DNA of 64,000 nucleotides from positions 62,001 to 126,000 of the forward strand of contig NZ_NPDR01000003.1 of assembly GCF_002811765.1 (NCBI RefSeq), in the 5' to 3' direction. Under the pieces are notes generated by a model. It saw nothing but the letters and a program-made list of their open reading frames with translations, was not told the DNA's origin and made no database searches. The DNA is from Leptospira saintgironsiae (GTDB taxonomy: Bacteria > Spirochaetota > Leptospiria > Leptospirales > Leptospiraceae). Made by a program: the position numbers and the translations under genes. Every line of letters starts with the position of its first letter. Position 1 is the first letter of the stretch. Positions 25,907 to 36,897 of the stretch are shown here, one piece after another.

Positions 25907-27244
25907 GTGCAAGGCTTTTCGAATATCGACCAAGAGCCGAGTTACGGTTCTTTCTCGGAGTCCTTTTCGAGAATAAGTGAGGATTTTTCAACGGAAGATT
26001 CCTCACAAGATCTTGATATACCCGACCAAAATACAAAAGACGAACTCTTAAAAAAGATCTCTGTTCTAAATCTTCTACAACAAGTGGCTACCGCCGCAAA
26101 CGAAGCAAATGATGTGGAGTCAGTGCTTCAATTTTCTGTAGATAGGATCTGCGTGATTGCCGATTGGAAATTAGGTTTAGTATGTTTAGTGTTGGAAGAA
26201 TCTGAAAGACCAGAATATTCTTCTATCTCTTTCTCTAGGGAAGAAAAATTCCTAAAAGAGTTTAGGAATTTATTAAGGACCAAATCTAAGAAACAAGAAT
26301 CTATTCTTACTGAAAGGGTTAGAAGTGGAAGAAAACCAATCTTACTTGAAAACTTTCCTTCTTATTTAAAAGGAGATATAAAAGAACTTTCGATTAAAGC
26401 AGGTATCAAAGAAGCAATTGGAATCCCGATCTTAGTTAAGGAAAACTTAGTAGGTGTCTTAGAATTTTATTCCGGAAATGAATCTACTGATCCTTCTTTT
26501 TTCGAAGCCGTTTCTCATATCAGTTCCCAAATAGGAAGGGTATTTGAAAGAAGGGATGCAGAGAATCATCTGAAAACCTCTGGCGAACAATTAAGAGCTT
26601 TATCTGCAAGGCTACAAGAGGTAAGGGAAGAAGAAAGACTTCTCATCGCAAGAGAAGTTCACGACGAGTTAGGGCAATTATTAACTGTTCTTAAAATAGA
26701 TCTTACATTACTAAAAAATAATTTTCAAAAGTCTAAGGTTTCCGATTCAAAATTGGTATCCGAACTTCTGTCCATGATCAAGGTAGCTGACTCAGGCATC
26801 GAATCTGTGCAGAGGATCGCCACGGAGCTTAGGCCCCTAATTTTAGAGGATTTGGGCTTATTAGAAGGTATAGAATGGTATGCCAAAGATTTCGAAAAAA
26901 GAGCGGGAATTCGCTGCGAAATCAAGATCCCTGCAGGAATTCTATCCTTAGAAAAAGATGCATCCATCGCAGTGTTTCGTATTTTCCAAGAAGCGTTAAC
27001 TAACGCAGCCAGACATTCCAAGGCGAGTTCTATCCAAGTCTCTTGTTTGGAAGAAGGGCAATTTCTAATTCTAAAAATACAAGACAATGGAATAGGAATA
27101 GATCCTAAAAAGATGAACCAATCTAAATCTCTCGGGCTAATTGGAATGAGAGAAAGAGCAGTGGTCTTAGGCGGAGAAGTTTCCATCTCAGGTGAACCAG
27201 AGAAAGGCACAAGTGTTATAGTAAAAATACCAATCTCAAATTGA
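25907..27244 (+). CDS. Cytoplasmic GAF-domain histidine kinase, NarL/DesK (HisKA_3) type
   Basis: The 445-residue protein uses a GTG start and has no membrane segment. A GAF domain occupies about 55-215 (LLQQVATAANEANDVESVLQF to SHISSQIGRVFERRDAE). The HisKA_3 dimerisation helix follows with phosphoacceptor His252 in REVHDELGQLL, then the ATPase domain with IQDNGIGID and GLIGMRERAVVLGG. It phosphorylates the receiver of its partner. The partner, a NarL-type regulator, begins 17 bases after its stop behind a perfect AAGGAGG. The GAF ligand is unknown. Confidence 0.92.
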   Translation: MQGFSNIDQEPSYGSFSESFSRISEDFSTEDSSQDLDIPDQNTKDELLKKISVLNLLQQVATAANEANDVESVLQFSVDRICVIADWKLGLVCLVLEESERPEYSSISFSREEKFLKEFRNLLRTKSKKQESILTERVRSGRKPILLENFPSYLKGDIKELSIKAGIKEAIGIPILVKENLVGVLEFYSGNESTDPSFFEAVSHISSQIGRVFERRDAENHLKTSGEQLRALSARLQEVREEERLLIAREVHDELGQLLTVLKIDLTLLKNNFQKSKVSDSKLVSELLSMIKVADSGIESVQRIATELRPLILEDLGLLEGIEWYAKDFEKRAGIRCEIKIPAGILSLEKDASIAVFRIFQEALTNAARHSKASSIQVSCLEEGQFLILKIQDNGIGIDPKKMNQSKSLGLIGMRERAVVLGGEVSISGEPEKGTSVIVKIPISN

Positions 27245-27261
27245 AATAAGGAGGAGTTCCT

Positions 27262-27894
27262 ATGATTTCCACATTGATAGCTGATGATCATTTATTGATC
27301 CGAGAAGGTTTAAGAAAGATCCTTTCGGAAGAGGAAGATATAGAGATCGTTTACGAGGCGGAAAACGGGCAGCAGGTTTTGGATTATCTTGCGGCTCAAT
27401 CTGTTCAAGTTTTGATCCTCGATATTAACATGCCATTGATGAGCGGTTTGGATATATTAAAATATGTTCATAAACTTTCTCCAGATACTAGGGTGCTTAT
27501 CCTAAGCATGTATCCAGAAGATAGATTTGCAGTTCGAGCTTTGAAGGCGGGTGCATCCGGTTATATCACTAAGGCAAGTGCCGGAGATGAACTCATCTCT
27601 GCAGTGCGTAAGGTGATCGAAGGTTCTAGGTATATTAGTCCGGAAGCAACAGAGATGTTGGTAAGAGAACTTTCTAAACCAACGGACAGACTTCCTCATG
27701 AAACTCTTTCAGAAAGAGAATTTCAGATACTAATGCTTTTAGTGAAAGGCAAGAACGTTCGATCTATTTCTGAAGACCTTGGTTTAAGTGTGAATACAGT
27801 AAACACATATAGAGCTAGAATTTTTGAAAAGATGAGTTTGAAATCCACGCAAGAGCTTGTTCGTTATGCTTATGATCATAAACTTCTGGAATAA
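27262..27894 (+). CDS. NarL/LuxR-family response regulator
   Basis: The 210-residue protein has a receiver domain with acidic pocket (ADDH), phospho-acceptor Asp54 (LILDINMP), Thr/Ser switch (LILSMYPE) and Lys (YITKASAG). A LuxR-type helix-turn-helix follows (LSEREFQILMLLVKGKNVRSIS, GLSVNTVNTYRARIFEKM). It is the output partner of the GAF kinase immediately upstream. Its target genes are unknown; the next gene, encoding the giant hybrid kinase, is 194 bases away and is a possible target. Confidence 0.94.
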   Translation: MISTLIADDHLLIREGLRKILSEEEDIEIVYEAENGQQVLDYLAAQSVQVLILDINMPLMSGLDILKYVHKLSPDTRVLILSMYPEDRFAVRALKAGASGYITKASAGDELISAVRKVIEGSRYISPEATEMLVRELSKPTDRLPHETLSEREFQILMLLVKGKNVRSISEDLGLSVNTVNTYRARIFEKMSLKSTQELVRYAYDHKLLE

Positions 27895-27936
27895 ATTTCT
27901 AAACTTGAAGTAACTTGTTTTTCTAATGTCCTTTAA

Positions 27937-27963
27937 TTTCTGTCACATTTCCTGTGACAGAAA
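27937..27963. repeat. Perfect 11-base inverted repeat
   Basis: TTTCTGTCACA and TGTGACAGAAA flank TTTCC. No T tract follows on either strand. It lies between the response-regulator gene and the giant kinase gene, so it may be a regulator site (perhaps for the NarL-type protein) or a transcript-end structure. Confidence 0.5.
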
Positions 27964-28088
27964 AATTCCTCGTTTAACGTAGTCCATACGATGTATCTAT
28001 GAAATAATTTTTGTTGTTATTCCTTTAATTTTACGCCATCATTCTCCTTTGTGCTCATTAACCTTTTGTTATAGGTTTAGGTCCTACC

Positions 28089-31000
28089 ATGAAGAATGCC
28101 CCTACAATAGACCCCAAACAAGATAAAGATTCTATAAATCCAAAACAATTATTGGAAGTTCTCACTGCGTTTAAGCGTGGAGATTTCTCTAAACGAATGC
28201 CTTTAGATCAAGTAGGGATCGCTGGTAAAATTTCAGACTTATTAAACGATATCATGGACCAAAACGATAGAATGGTCAAAGAGTTCGAAAGGATCAGTAA
28301 CGAGGTAGGGCAAGAGGGTAAAATTTCCCAACGGGTAAGTGGAATTTCTTCTATAGGTTCTTGGGGAGCCTGTATGAATTCAATCAACTCTCTGATTGGA
28401 AATCTTGTACAACCAAATACGGAAGTTATGAGAGTGATAGGTGCCGTTGCAGGCGGTGACCTTTCTCAGAATATGTCTTTGGAAATAGACGGAAGACCTC
28501 TTAAAGGAGAATTTTTTAGAACAGCCAAGATCGTAAACATCATGGTGGATCAGCTAAACTCATTCGCTTCTGAGGTGACTCGGGTTGCAAAAGAAGTAGG
28601 AACTGAAGGTAAACTTGGTGGTCAGGCAGATGTTCGAGGAGTTGCGGGAACTTGGAAAGACTTAACAGATAGTGTGAACTCGATGGCGTCTAACTTGACT
28701 GGTCAGGTGCGTGATATCGCAGAAGTTACAAAGGCGGTTGCAACAGGAGACTTATCTAAGAAAATCACAGTGGATGTTAAAGGAGAGATCCTAGAACTCA
28801 AAAACACGATCAACACGATGGTAGACCAGCTTAATTCATTCGCTTCTGAGGTAACCAGGGTTGCAAGAGAGGTAGGAACTGAAGGTAAGCTTGGTGGACA
28901 AGCGGATGTTCGAGGTGTTGCGGGAACTTGGAAAGACTTAACAGATAGTGTGAACTCGATGGCATCTAACCTAACCGGTCAGGTTCGTAATATTGCCGAA
29001 GTTACTACAGCGGTAGCTCGAGGTGACTTATCCAAGAAGATCACAGTGGATGTTAAAGGAGAGATCCTAGAACTCAAAAACACGATCAACACGATGGTGG
29101 ATCAGCTAAACTCATTTGCATCTGAGGTGACCAGGGTTGCAAGAGAGGTGGGAACTGAAGGGGCCTTGGGAGGACAGGCGGATGTGCAAGGTGTTGCGGG
29201 AACTTGGAAAGACTTAACAGATAGTGTGAACTCGATGGCATCTAACCTAACCGGTCAGGTGCGTAATATTGCCGAAGTTACTACAGCGGTTGCACGAGGA
29301 GACTTATCTAAGAAAATCACAGTGGATGTTAAAGGAGAGATCTTAGAACTCAAAAACACAATCAACACGATGGTGGATCAGTTAAACTCATTTGCTTCTG
29401 AGGTGACCAGGGTTGCGAGGGAAGTAGGAACTGAAGGAGCCTTGGGTGGACAAGCAGATGTGCAGGGTGTTGCGGGAACTTGGAAAGACTTAACAGATAG
29501 TGTGAACTCAATGGCATCCAACCTAACAGGTCAGGTTCGTAATATTGCCGAAGTTACTACAGCGGTAGCTCGAGGTGACTTATCTAAGAAGATCACGGTA
29601 GATGTTAAAGGAGAGATCCTCGAGTTAAAGGATACCATTAACACGATGGTGGACCAGCTAAACTCATTTGCTTCTGAGGTAACCAGGGTTGCGAGAGAGG
29701 TAGGTACAGAAGGTAAACTGGGTGGACAGGCAGATGTGCAAGGTGTTGCGGGGACTTGGAAAGACTTAACAGATAGTGTGAACTCGATGGCTTCCAACCT
29801 AACGGGACAGGTTCGTAATATTGCCGAAGTTACTACAGCGGTTGCAACAGGTGACTTATCCAAGAAGATCACAGTGGATGTTAAAGGAGAGATCCTCGAG
29901 TTAAAGGATACCATTAATACGATGGTGGACCAGCTAAACTCATTCGCTTCTGAGGTGACCAGGGTTGCGAGAGAAGTAGGAACAGAAGGTAAACTGGGTG
30001 GACAAGCAAATGTTCGAGGAGTTGCGGGAACTTGGAAAGACTTAACAGATAGTGTGAACTCGATGGCATCTAACCTAACAGGCCAGGTTCGTAATATTGC
30101 CGAAGTTACTACAGCGGTTGCAACGGGTGACTTATCCAAGAAAATCACAGTGGATGTTAAAGGAGAGATCCTAGAACTCAAAAACACGATCAACACGATG
30201 GTGGATCAGTTGAACTCATTCGCTTCTGAGGTAACTCGGGTAGCGAGAGAGGTAGGTGCGGAAGGTAAGCTTGGTGGACAAGCAGACGTTCGAGGAGTTG
30301 CAGGAACTTGGAAAGACTTAACAGATAGTGTGAACTTCATGGCCGGTAACTTGACTGGTCAGGTTCGTGATATTGCAGAAGTTACCAAGGCAGTGGCAAC
30401 AGGAGACTTATCTAAGAAAATCACAGTGGATGTTAAAGGAGAGATCCTAGAACTCAAAAATACAATCAACACGATGGTGGATCAGTTGAACTCATTCGCT
30501 TCTGAGGTAACCAGGGTTGCGAAAGAGGTGGGAACAGAAGGTAAACTTGGTGGACAAGCGGATGTTCGAGGAGTTGCGGGAACTTGGAAAGACTTAACAG
30601 ATAGTGTGAACTCGATGGCGTCTAACTTGACAGGTCAGGTGCGTAATATTGCTGAAGTTACTACAGCGGTTGCTCGAGGTGACTTATCCAAGAAAATCAC
30701 AGTGGATGTTAAAGGAGAGATCCTTGAGTTAAAGGATACCATTAACACTATGGTGGACCAGTTGAACTCATTTGCTTCTGAGGTGACCAGGGTTGCAAGA
30801 GAGGTGGGAACTGAGGGAGAGTTAGGTGGCCAGGCAGATGTGAAGGGTGTTGCGGGAACTTGGAAAGACTTAACAGATAGTGTGAACTCGATGGCATCCA
30901 ACCTAACAGGTCAGGTTCGTAATATTGCCGAAGTTACTACAGCGGTTGCACGAGGAGACTTATCCAAGAAGATCACGGTAGATGTTAAAGGAGAGATCCT

Positions 31001-34000
31001 CGAATTAAAGGATACCATCAACACTATGGTGGACCAGTTGAATTCCTTCGCTTCTGAGGTAACCAGGGTTGCAAGAGAGGTAGGTACAGAAGGTAAACTT
31101 GGCGGACAGGCAAATGTGCAAGGGGTCGCAGGTATCTGGAAAGACTTAACAGATAGTGTGAACTTCATGGCTAATAATCTCACCACACAGGTACGGGGCA
31201 TCGCTAAAGTTGTGACCTCTGTTGCGAACGGAGACTTAAAGAAAAAGTTATATTTGGAAGCAAAAGGAGAGATTGCAGAACTCTCGGATACGATCAACGA
31301 TATGATCGATACTTTAGGACTTTTCGGGGACCAGGTGACTACGGTTGCAAAAGAAGTAGGTATTGAGGGAAGATTAGGAGGCCAAGCGAGTGTGCCTGGT
31401 GCCGCAGGTCTTTGGAGAAACCTTACAGATAACGTGAATCAGCTCGCTTCTAACTTAACTACTCAGGTAAGGGCGATTGCAGAAGTGGCAACTGGTGTGA
31501 CCAAGGGAGATCTCTCTCGAACAGTAACCATCCAAGCTGCTGGAGAGGTGGCAGCCTTATCAGACAACATTAACGAAATGATCCGGAACTTGAGAGAAAC
31601 TACTCGGATCAACACAGAGCAAGACTGGTTAAAAACAAACTTAGCAAAATTCACAAGACTATTACAAGGACAAAGAAACTTAGTCAACGTAAGTAAGCTA
31701 ATCTTATCTGAACTTGCGCCTCTTGTTTCTGCACAACATGGAGCATTCTTCATTACTGAAAACGTGGAAGAAGGTCCATTACTTAAACTACTCGTCAGTT
31801 ACGCTTACCAAGAAAGGAAGAATGTATCCAATCGTTTCTATCCGGGAGAAGGTCTGATAGGCCAATGTTTCTTGGAAAAAGAAAGGATACTAGTCACACA
31901 AGTTCCTTCCAGCTATATCATGATCAATTCAGCTTTAGGAGAAGCGCCGCCCATCAATATAGTCGTCTTGCCGGTGTTATTCGAAGGAGAAGTGAAAGCA
32001 GTGATCGAACTTGCCTCTTTCTCCAACTTCACTCCGATCCATTTGAACTTCTTGGATCAGTTGACTGAAAGTATCGGGATCGTATTGAACACAATTGCAG
32101 CAGGGATGAGAACAGAAGAACTTCTGATCCAATCCCAAACTCTGACTGAAGAGTTGCAAGGAAGACAAGAAGAATTGACTAATACCAACCAACGTCTAGA
32201 AGAACAAGCCAAATCCCTGAAAGCTTCCGAGGATATGCTCAAGGACCAAAGGGAAGAGCTGCAGGAAAAGAACGAAGAGTTGGAAGAGAAAGCAAGACTA
32301 CTCGCCAAAAAGAACAGTGAGGTAGAGAGAAAAAACAGAGAGGTAGAACAAGCAAGACACTCCTTAGAGGAAAAAGCTCGTCAGCTTGCACTTACTTCCA
32401 GGTATAAATCTGAGTTCTTGGCAAACATGTCTCATGAGTTAAGAACTCCTTTGAACAATATGTTGATCCTTTCTCGTTTATTGTATGATAACGAGAGTAA
32501 AAACCTGTCTGAAAAACAGACCGAATACGCAAAAACAATCCATAGTTCCGGAAACGATCTGTTACAGTTGATCAATGACATATTAGATCTTTCTAAAATT
32601 GAGTCTGGTAAGATGAGTGTGGATTTGGATTCGGTTTCTATAGAGGAGTTGGGTGGATATTTGGATCGTTCTTTTAGGGAAACTGCAAGAAATAAGGACT
32701 TAAAATTCCAAGTAGAAATAGATCCAGAACTTCCTTCCAGGATCACTACTGATTTGCAAAGATTGCAGCAGGTTCTTCAGAATCTTCTGTCAAACGCATT
32801 CAAATTTACTCATAAAGGCGGAGTAAAATTAAGGATAGAATCTTCTCCTGCCGGCTGGAGTAAGGATCATAGGATCTTAAACCAAGCAGGTGGTGTGATC
32901 GCATTCTCTGTGATAGATACTGGAATTGGTATCTCTCCAGAAAAGCAAGGCTTGATCTTCGAAGCATTCAGGCAAGCAGATGGAAGTACAAGTAGAAAAT
33001 ACGGAGGAACAGGGCTCGGGCTTTCTATTAGTAAAGAAATCACTCGTATATTAGGTGGAGAATTAAAACTGGAAAGTGAACCGGAAGTTGGAAGTAAATT
33101 CACCTTATATCTTCCTTTGGATTATATCCAAGTCGAAGAAAATCCAATCGAACCAGATTCAATCAAATGGTCTGAGAATCCGGATAATGATTCTTTCGGT
33201 TCCAGCGATTCTTATGTAAGAAGTAAGATTAAAGCCACTCGAAGAGTTTTGGAAGACGAAACCCAAAACGAATTTAAAGAGAAGGTTTTGATTATAGAAG
33301 AGGACGAAACATTCGCTAAGTCTCTATTAGAAATTGCTAAAAGTAACGGGTTTAAGGGAACAGTTGCATTGGACGGAAAGAGCGGGATATCTGCATTACA
33401 GGAATCATCTTTTAATGCAGTCTTGTTGGACGTCCAACTCTCTGATATGGATGGAAGTTTGATCCTGAATTGGTTAAAACGCAATCCTAAACTTAGACAA
33501 CTCCCAGTTCATGTTCTTTCAGGAGAAAATGATTGGAGAAGAAGTTTAGAGATCGGAGCAATCTCTCATCTGAGAAAACCAGTAGGGATCGAATCTTTGA
33601 ACGAGGCATTCGAGAAGATCAAAACCTATTTACATAAAACGGACAAAACACTTTATGTTTGTGGAATAGATAAGGAACATTCTGAATTCCTAATGGAAAA
33701 ACTTACTTCAAAGGATCTTGTTTTGAAAAGTATCGATTCAGGCCAGGAACTTTTGGACATTCTTCAAAAAGAGATCCCTGATTGTATACTGATCGGTAAC
33801 GAATTCGATGACATGTCTGTTTCAGATTTGGTTTCTAAGGTCACACTATTGGATCCAGAGAGAACATTGATTTTATTCTATTCGGACAATGAGAATGGAT
33901 CGGAAAGTTTTCAGAAACTTCTATCCTTTAATGGTTCGAATATTCTAAAATTTGTAAATTCTTATGCGACTTCTTTAGAAGAGATTAAGATCCATTTACA

Positions 34001-34415
34001 TGAACCCGAGTCCATTTCTAAATCGGGAGATACATATTCTCTCGAAGGGCATAAGGTCCTGATCGTAGATGACGATGTAAGGAATATATTCGCTTTAACG
34101 AGTATGTTGGAATTGCATAAAATGAAAATACATTATGCGGAGAATGCATTAGACGGAATTAATATTTTGGAAAAAAATCCAGACATAGAGATCGTTCTCA
34201 TGGATGTGATGATGCCAGACATGGATGGTTATGAGGCTATGAAAGTAATCCGTTCAAAAGTCGAATTTACAAATCTCCCAATTTTAGCGCTTACAGCGAA
34301 AGCGATGAAAGGGGATCGAGAGAAATGTATAGAAGCCGGTGCGACCGAATATATAACCAAGCCGGTAAGTGTAGACCATTTGCTTTCTCTGCTTCGGGTG
34401 TTATTGTGCAGGTAG
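28089..34415 (+). CDS. Giant soluble hybrid histidine kinase with 11 HAMP-type repeats, GAF and three receivers
   Basis: The 2108-residue protein has no membrane segment. Residues 1-150 form a diverged HAMP-like start. Eleven 92-residue repeats then run from about 150 to 1160 without indels ([20 protein letters not shown] type); the first nine are nearly identical and the last two diverge. This layout is that of fungal group III osmosensing kinases (Nik1/Os-1), with about twice as many repeats. A GAF domain follows (about 1190-1350), then a coiled coil, HisKA with His1449 in MSHELRTP, an ATPase domain with [10 protein letters not shown], and three receivers. Receiver 1 keeps an Asp (VLLDVQLSD). 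Receiver 2 lacks it ([10 protein letters not shown]). Receiver 3 is canonical (Asp2039 in [12 protein letters not shown]). The following three signalling genes are probably co-transcribed. Confidence 0.93.
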   Translation: MKNAPTIDPKQDKDSINPKQLLEVLTAFKRGDFSKRMPLDQVGIAGKISDLLNDIMDQNDRMVKEFERISNEVGQEGKISQRVSGISSIGSWGACMNSINSLIGNLVQPNTEVMRVIGAVAGGDLSQNMSLEIDGRPLKGEFFRTAKIVNIMVDQLNSFASEVTRVAKEVGTEGKLGGQADVRGVAGTWKDLTDSVNSMASNLTGQVRDIAEVTKAVATGDLSKKITVDVKGEILELKNTINTMVDQLNSFASEVTRVAREVGTEGKLGGQADVRGVAGTWKDLTDSVNSMASNLTGQVRNIAEVTTAVARGDLSKKITVDVKGEILELKNTINTMVDQLNSFASEVTRVAREVGTEGALGGQADVQGVAGTWKDLTDSVNSMASNLTGQVRNIAEVTTAVARGDLSKKITVDVKGEILELKNTINTMVDQLNSFASEVTRVAREVGTEGALGGQADVQGVAGTWKDLTDSVNSMASNLTGQVRNIAEVTTAVARGDLSKKITVDVKGEILELKDTINTMVDQLNSFASEVTRVAREVGTEGKLGGQADVQGVAGTWKDLTDSVNSMASNLTGQVRNIAEVTTAVATGDLSKKITVDVKGEILELKDTINTMVDQLNSFASEVTRVAREVGTEGKLGGQANVRGVAGTWKDLTDSVNSMASNLTGQVRNIAEVTTAVATGDLSKKITVDVKGEILELKNTINTMVDQLNSFASEVTRVAREVGAEGKLGGQADVRGVAGTWKDLTDSVNFMAGNLTGQVRDIAEVTKAVATGDLSKKITVDVKGEILELKNTINTMVDQLNSFASEVTRVAKEVGTEGKLGGQADVRGVAGTWKDLTDSVNSMASNLTGQVRNIAEVTTAVARGDLSKKITVDVKGEILELKDTINTMVDQLNSFASEVTRVAREVGTEGELGGQADVKGVAGTWKDLTDSVNSMASNLTGQVRNIAEVTTAVARGDLSKKITVDVKGEILELKDTINTMVDQLNSFASEVTRVAREVGTEGKLGGQANVQGVAGIWKDLTDSVNFMANNLTTQVRGIAKVVTSVANGDLKKKLYLEAKGEIAELSDTINDMIDTLGLFGDQVTTVAKEVGIEGRLGGQASVPGAAGLWRNLTDNVNQLASNLTTQVRAIAEVATGVTKGDLSRTVTIQAAGEVAALSDNINEMIRNLRETTRINTEQDWLKTNLAKFTRLLQGQRNLVNVSKLILSELAPLVSAQHGAFFITENVEEGPLLKLLVSYAYQERKNVSNRFYPGEGLIGQCFLEKERILVTQVPSSYIMINSALGEAPPINIVVLPVLFEGEVKAVIELASFSNFTPIHLNFLDQLTESIGIVLNTIAAGMRTEELLIQSQTLTEELQGRQEELTNTNQRLEEQAKSLKASEDMLKDQREELQEKNEELEEKARLLAKKNSEVERKNREVEQARHSLEEKARQLALTSRYKSEFLANMSHELRTPLNNMLILSRLLYDNESKNLSEKQTEYAKTIHSSGNDLLQLINDILDLSKIESGKMSVDLDSVSIEELGGYLDRSFRETARNKDLKFQVEIDPELPSRITTDLQRLQQVLQNLLSNAFKFTHKGGVKLRIESSPAGWSKDHRILNQAGGVIAFSVIDTGIGISPEKQGLIFEAFRQADGSTSRKYGGTGLGLSISKEITRILGGELKLESEPEVGSKFTLYLPLDYIQVEENPIEPDSIKWSENPDNDSFGSSDSYVRSKIKATRRVLEDETQNEFKEKVLIIEEDETFAKSLLEIAKSNGFKGTVALDGKSGISALQESSFNAVLLDVQLSDMDGSLILNWLKRNPKLRQLPVHVLSGENDWRRSLEIGAISHLRKPVGIESLNEAFEKIKTYLHKTDKTLYVCGIDKEHSEFLMEKLTSKDLVLKSIDSGQELLDILQKEIPDCILIGNEFDDMSVSDLVSKVTLLDPERTLILFYSDNENGSESFQKLLSFNGSNILKFVNSYATSLEEIKIHLHEPESISKSGDTYSLEGHKVLIVDDDVRNIFALTSMLELHKMKIHYAENALDGINILEKNPDIEIVLMDVMMPDMDGYEAMKVIRSKVEFTNLPILALTAKAMKGDREKCIEAGATEYITKPVSVDHLLSLLRVLLCR
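28540..31575 (+). repeat. Tandem 276-base coding repeats, 11 units
   Basis: The unit recurs at exact 276-base intervals (GTTGCGGGAACTTGGAAAGA appears once per unit). Units 1 to 9 differ by few, mostly silent or conservative changes; units 10 and 11 are diverged. The period keeps the frame, so unequal recombination could add or remove whole HAMP-type units without breaking the protein. Confidence 0.9.
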
Positions 34416-34420
34416 AAGAT

Positions 34421-35596
34421 ATGGAACAGCCAATGAAAGTGAGTATTTTACTAGTAGATGACCATGCGGATAATCTGCAGGTAATGGAGCATATTCTTAA
34501 GAGCCCTGAATTAAATTTAATTAAGGCAGGTTCAGGAGAAGAAGCATTAAAGGCACTGCTGGACGAACCAGATGAAGTCGCATTGATCTTCATGGATGTA
34601 AGGATGCCCGGAATGGATGGTTTTGAAGCGGCGGCACTCATTCGACAAAGGGAAAAATGTGCTAAGATACCGATCATCTTTCTCACTGCTTACGCAAATA
34701 ACGAAACTGGAATGTTCAAAGGATATTCTTTAGGGGCAGTGGACTTTTTAGTAAAACCTACTGCACCAGAGATCCTAAGATCTAAGGCTGCAGTATTTGT
34801 TGATCTCCATAAGAAAAACAAAATATTGAGGATCCAAGAAGAACTTCTAAGGCAAAGCCATGACGAGTTGGAGATCCGTGTAGAAGAAAGAACTTTCGAA
34901 CTACATAGAGTAAACAATGAGTTGATGACAGAGATCGCAGAAAGGAAAAGAGCGGAAGAAGCATTAACTGCTTCCTTGAAAGAAAAAGAAGTTCTGCTAA
35001 GAGAGATCCATCATAGGGTTAAGAATAATCTTCAGATTGTTTCTAGTATACTTAGTCTGCAGGGAAACTATATAACGGATCGTAAGTCTTTAGAAATGTT
35101 CCAAGACTGCCAATCTAGGATCAAGTCTATAGCTCTGATCCATGAGTTGTTATATCAAAATGAAGATCTGGCCCACACTGACTTCCAGGAATATCTGAAC
35201 AGTTTGGTTACCAACCTTTTAAGGACCTATAGAGTAAATTCAAGAATACGATTCGAAATACATGCTGAATCTGTTCATCTAACTTTGGATACTGCGATCC
35301 ATTGCGGCTTAATTGTTACCGAGCTTGTTACAAATTCGTTGAAATACGGGTTTAGGGACAGAGAGGAGGGTACTATCCAAATTTCTATTACATCTAAATA
35401 CGAAGAGTATTCTTTGACTGTAGAAGATGATGGGGTAGGCTTTCCGGAAGAAATTGACTATCGACAAACGGATTCTTTGGGTTTACAATTAGTCAATACT
35501 TTGACCCAGCAAATAGACGGAAGTTTGATCTTGGATCGGAGCAAGGGGACCAAGTTTACCTTAGTCTTTCGAGAAAGGAGCCGAGTCAGAAAATGA
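34421..35596 (+). CDS. Receiver-histidine kinase protein (REC plus HisKA_2 type)
   Basis: The start is set at ATG 34421, five bases after the stop of the giant kinase; a longer upstream frame overlaps that gene. The product is 391 residues. An N-terminal receiver has Asp59 (IFMDVRMPGMDGF). A coiled coil follows (about 135-190), then a HisKA_2 region with EIHHRVKNNLQIVSSIL (His197/198) and an ATPase domain with VTELVTNSLKYGF and VEDDGVGFPEE. Such proteins receive phosphate or a signal through REC and pass it on by the kinase. Close linkage suggests a relay from the giant hybrid kinase to this protein and then to the single receivers. Confidence 0.9.
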   Translation: MEQPMKVSILLVDDHADNLQVMEHILKSPELNLIKAGSGEEALKALLDEPDEVALIFMDVRMPGMDGFEAAALIRQREKCAKIPIIFLTAYANNETGMFKGYSLGAVDFLVKPTAPEILRSKAAVFVDLHKKNKILRIQEELLRQSHDELEIRVEERTFELHRVNNELMTEIAERKRAEEALTASLKEKEVLLREIHHRVKNNLQIVSSILSLQGNYITDRKSLEMFQDCQSRIKSIALIHELLYQNEDLAHTDFQEYLNSLVTNLLRTYRVNSRIRFEIHAESVHLTLDTAIHCGLIVTELVTNSLKYGFRDREEGTIQISITSKYEEYSLTVEDDGVGFPEEIDYRQTDSLGLQLVNTLTQQIDGSLILDRSKGTKFTLVFRERSRVRK

Positions 35597-36072
35597 TCTC
35601 CAGCGAAGCAAAGATATTGATCGTAGAAGACGAGAGTATTGTAGCCAAGGATATACTTAGTAAATTGTCTGATCTTGGTTATGATTTTGTAAGTATCGCT
35701 TCTACAGGGAATGAAGCATTAAGAAAAGTTTATTTAGATAAACCGGACCTTCTGCTCATGGATATCATGTTATCCAGAGGGAATTATGACGGGATAGAGA
35801 CAGTCCAGGAAATTTTAGATAAAATGGATCTGCCAGTGATCTATCTTACTGCTTACGCAGACGAATCTACTCTTGTTCGTAGTAAACCTACAAGACCGTA
35901 TGGGTATCTATTAAAACCTTTTCAGACCAAAGAATTGCAAATAGCGATAGAGATTGCTTTAAACAAACATGGTCTGGATAAAAAAAGAAAAAGAGAAAGA
36001 AGGAATATGTCTGCCATACTCCATGGAGTAAAGGATCTGATCAGAACTTCCTCGGAAGAAGCTGGTGTTTGA
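35593..36072 (+). CDS. Single-domain response regulator
   Basis: The 159-residue protein overlaps the upstream gene by four bases (ATGA), which suggests translational coupling. The receiver has EDES, phospho-acceptor Asp57 (LLMDIMLSRGNYDGI), Thr (YLTAYAD) and Lys (YLLKPFQ). A short basic C-terminal tail (KKRKRERRN) follows, without a DNA-binding domain. The NYDGIETVQ insert is typical of the receivers that partner HisKA_2 kinases. It is the likely phospho-target of the upstream REC-kinase. Confidence 0.9.
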   Translation: MISSEAKILIVEDESIVAKDILSKLSDLGYDFVSIASTGNEALRKVYLDKPDLLLMDIMLSRGNYDGIETVQEILDKMDLPVIYLTAYADESTLVRSKPTRPYGYLLKPFQTKELQIAIEIALNKHGLDKKRKRERRNMSAILHGVKDLIRTSSEEAGV

Positions 36073-36132
36073 TCTAATTTTAGAAATATTAATATTCGAA
36101 TTTAATAAAATTAGGATATTTTCGGAGATGAA

Positions 36133-36894
36133 ATGAAGGACACTCGGATTTTGATCGTCGAGGATGAGGGACTTGTTGCCCAAGATATCCGTCATAGATT
36201 GATAAGGATGGGATATCCTGAACCTAGTATTGCTAATACTGGCGAGACAGCAGTCAAACAGGCAATTGCACTCCAGCCCGATCTGATCCTGATAGATATA
36301 GTTCTTGCAAACGGATATTTGGACGGAATAGACGCTGCAAAAAGGATCAGAAAGTTTTTAGATGTTCCAATTGTGTATATCACAGCCTCTTCTGATTCTC
36401 AAACATTAACCAGAGCCAAATTAACAGAACCTAATGCTTATATTTTAAAACCTTTTCAGACTCGAGAGTTGCAAATAGTGATCGAATTAATCCTGTACAA
36501 GCACGAGGTCGAAAAGGAATTAATGGAGAAGGCGAGACTCGTTTCTGCGGAACTACGAAATATGCACGAGGGAGTGATAGCTTTTGATTCAAAGGGACAA
36601 ATTTCTTTTATGAATTTATCCGCGGAGAAACTCACAGGTTGGTTGGAATCTGATGCGATTGGAAAACCTCTCGGTGATGTATTGAGTATGAAAAATCTTC
36701 CTGATATGGAAAGTTTTGAATTAGATAATCATTTAGTGGAAAAAATCCCAATGGGATCAGTTCCTTCTCATGGGCTTTTACTTTCTAAAAATGGACTAAG
36801 CACTGAAGTATTTACTTTTACCAAATCCGTTCCTAGAAATAAGGAAGTAGACGTAGATCGTATTTTGGTGATACGAGACTACGTCAAAAAATAA
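36133..36894 (+). CDS. Response regulator with C-terminal PAS domain
   Basis: The 253-residue protein has a receiver at 1-120 with EDEG, phospho-acceptor Asp55 (ILIDIVLANGYLDGID), Thr (YITASSD) and Lys (YILKPFQTREL). A helix leads to a PAS domain (about 140-250; GVIAFDSKGQISFMNLSAEKLTGW). There is no effector or kinase domain, so the output may be protein interaction. It begins 60 bases after the single receiver and closely resembles it over the receiver, so they are probably duplicates. It converges with the TonB receptor gene, three bases away. Confidence 0.88.
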   Translation: MKDTRILIVEDEGLVAQDIRHRLIRMGYPEPSIANTGETAVKQAIALQPDLILIDIVLANGYLDGIDAAKRIRKFLDVPIVYITASSDSQTLTRAKLTEPNAYILKPFQTRELQIVIELILYKHEVEKELMEKARLVSAELRNMHEGVIAFDSKGQISFMNLSAEKLTGWLESDAIGKPLGDVLSMKNLPDMESFELDNHLVEKIPMGSVPSHGLLLSKNGLSTEVFTFTKSVPRNKEVDVDRILVIRDYVKK

Positions 36895-36897
36895 ATC

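Noticed and set aside
27937..27963. Inverted repeat as a CRP binding site
   Set aside because: The arms are in the order TCACA-N5-TGTGA, the reverse of the TGTGA-N6-TCACA consensus.
28540..31575. Regular repeats as a possible CRISPR array
   Set aside because: Units are 276 bases, fully coding, contiguous and without spacers.
29531..31753. Series of minus-strand open frames opposite the HAMP repeats
   Set aside because: They mirror the repeats of the real gene, share the same repeated sequence and lack ribosome sites or recognisable domains.
34325..34420. N-terminal extension of the REC-kinase into the giant kinase gene
   Set aside because: The extra 32 residues read the third receiver's DNA in another frame; the receiver domain starts after ATG 34421.
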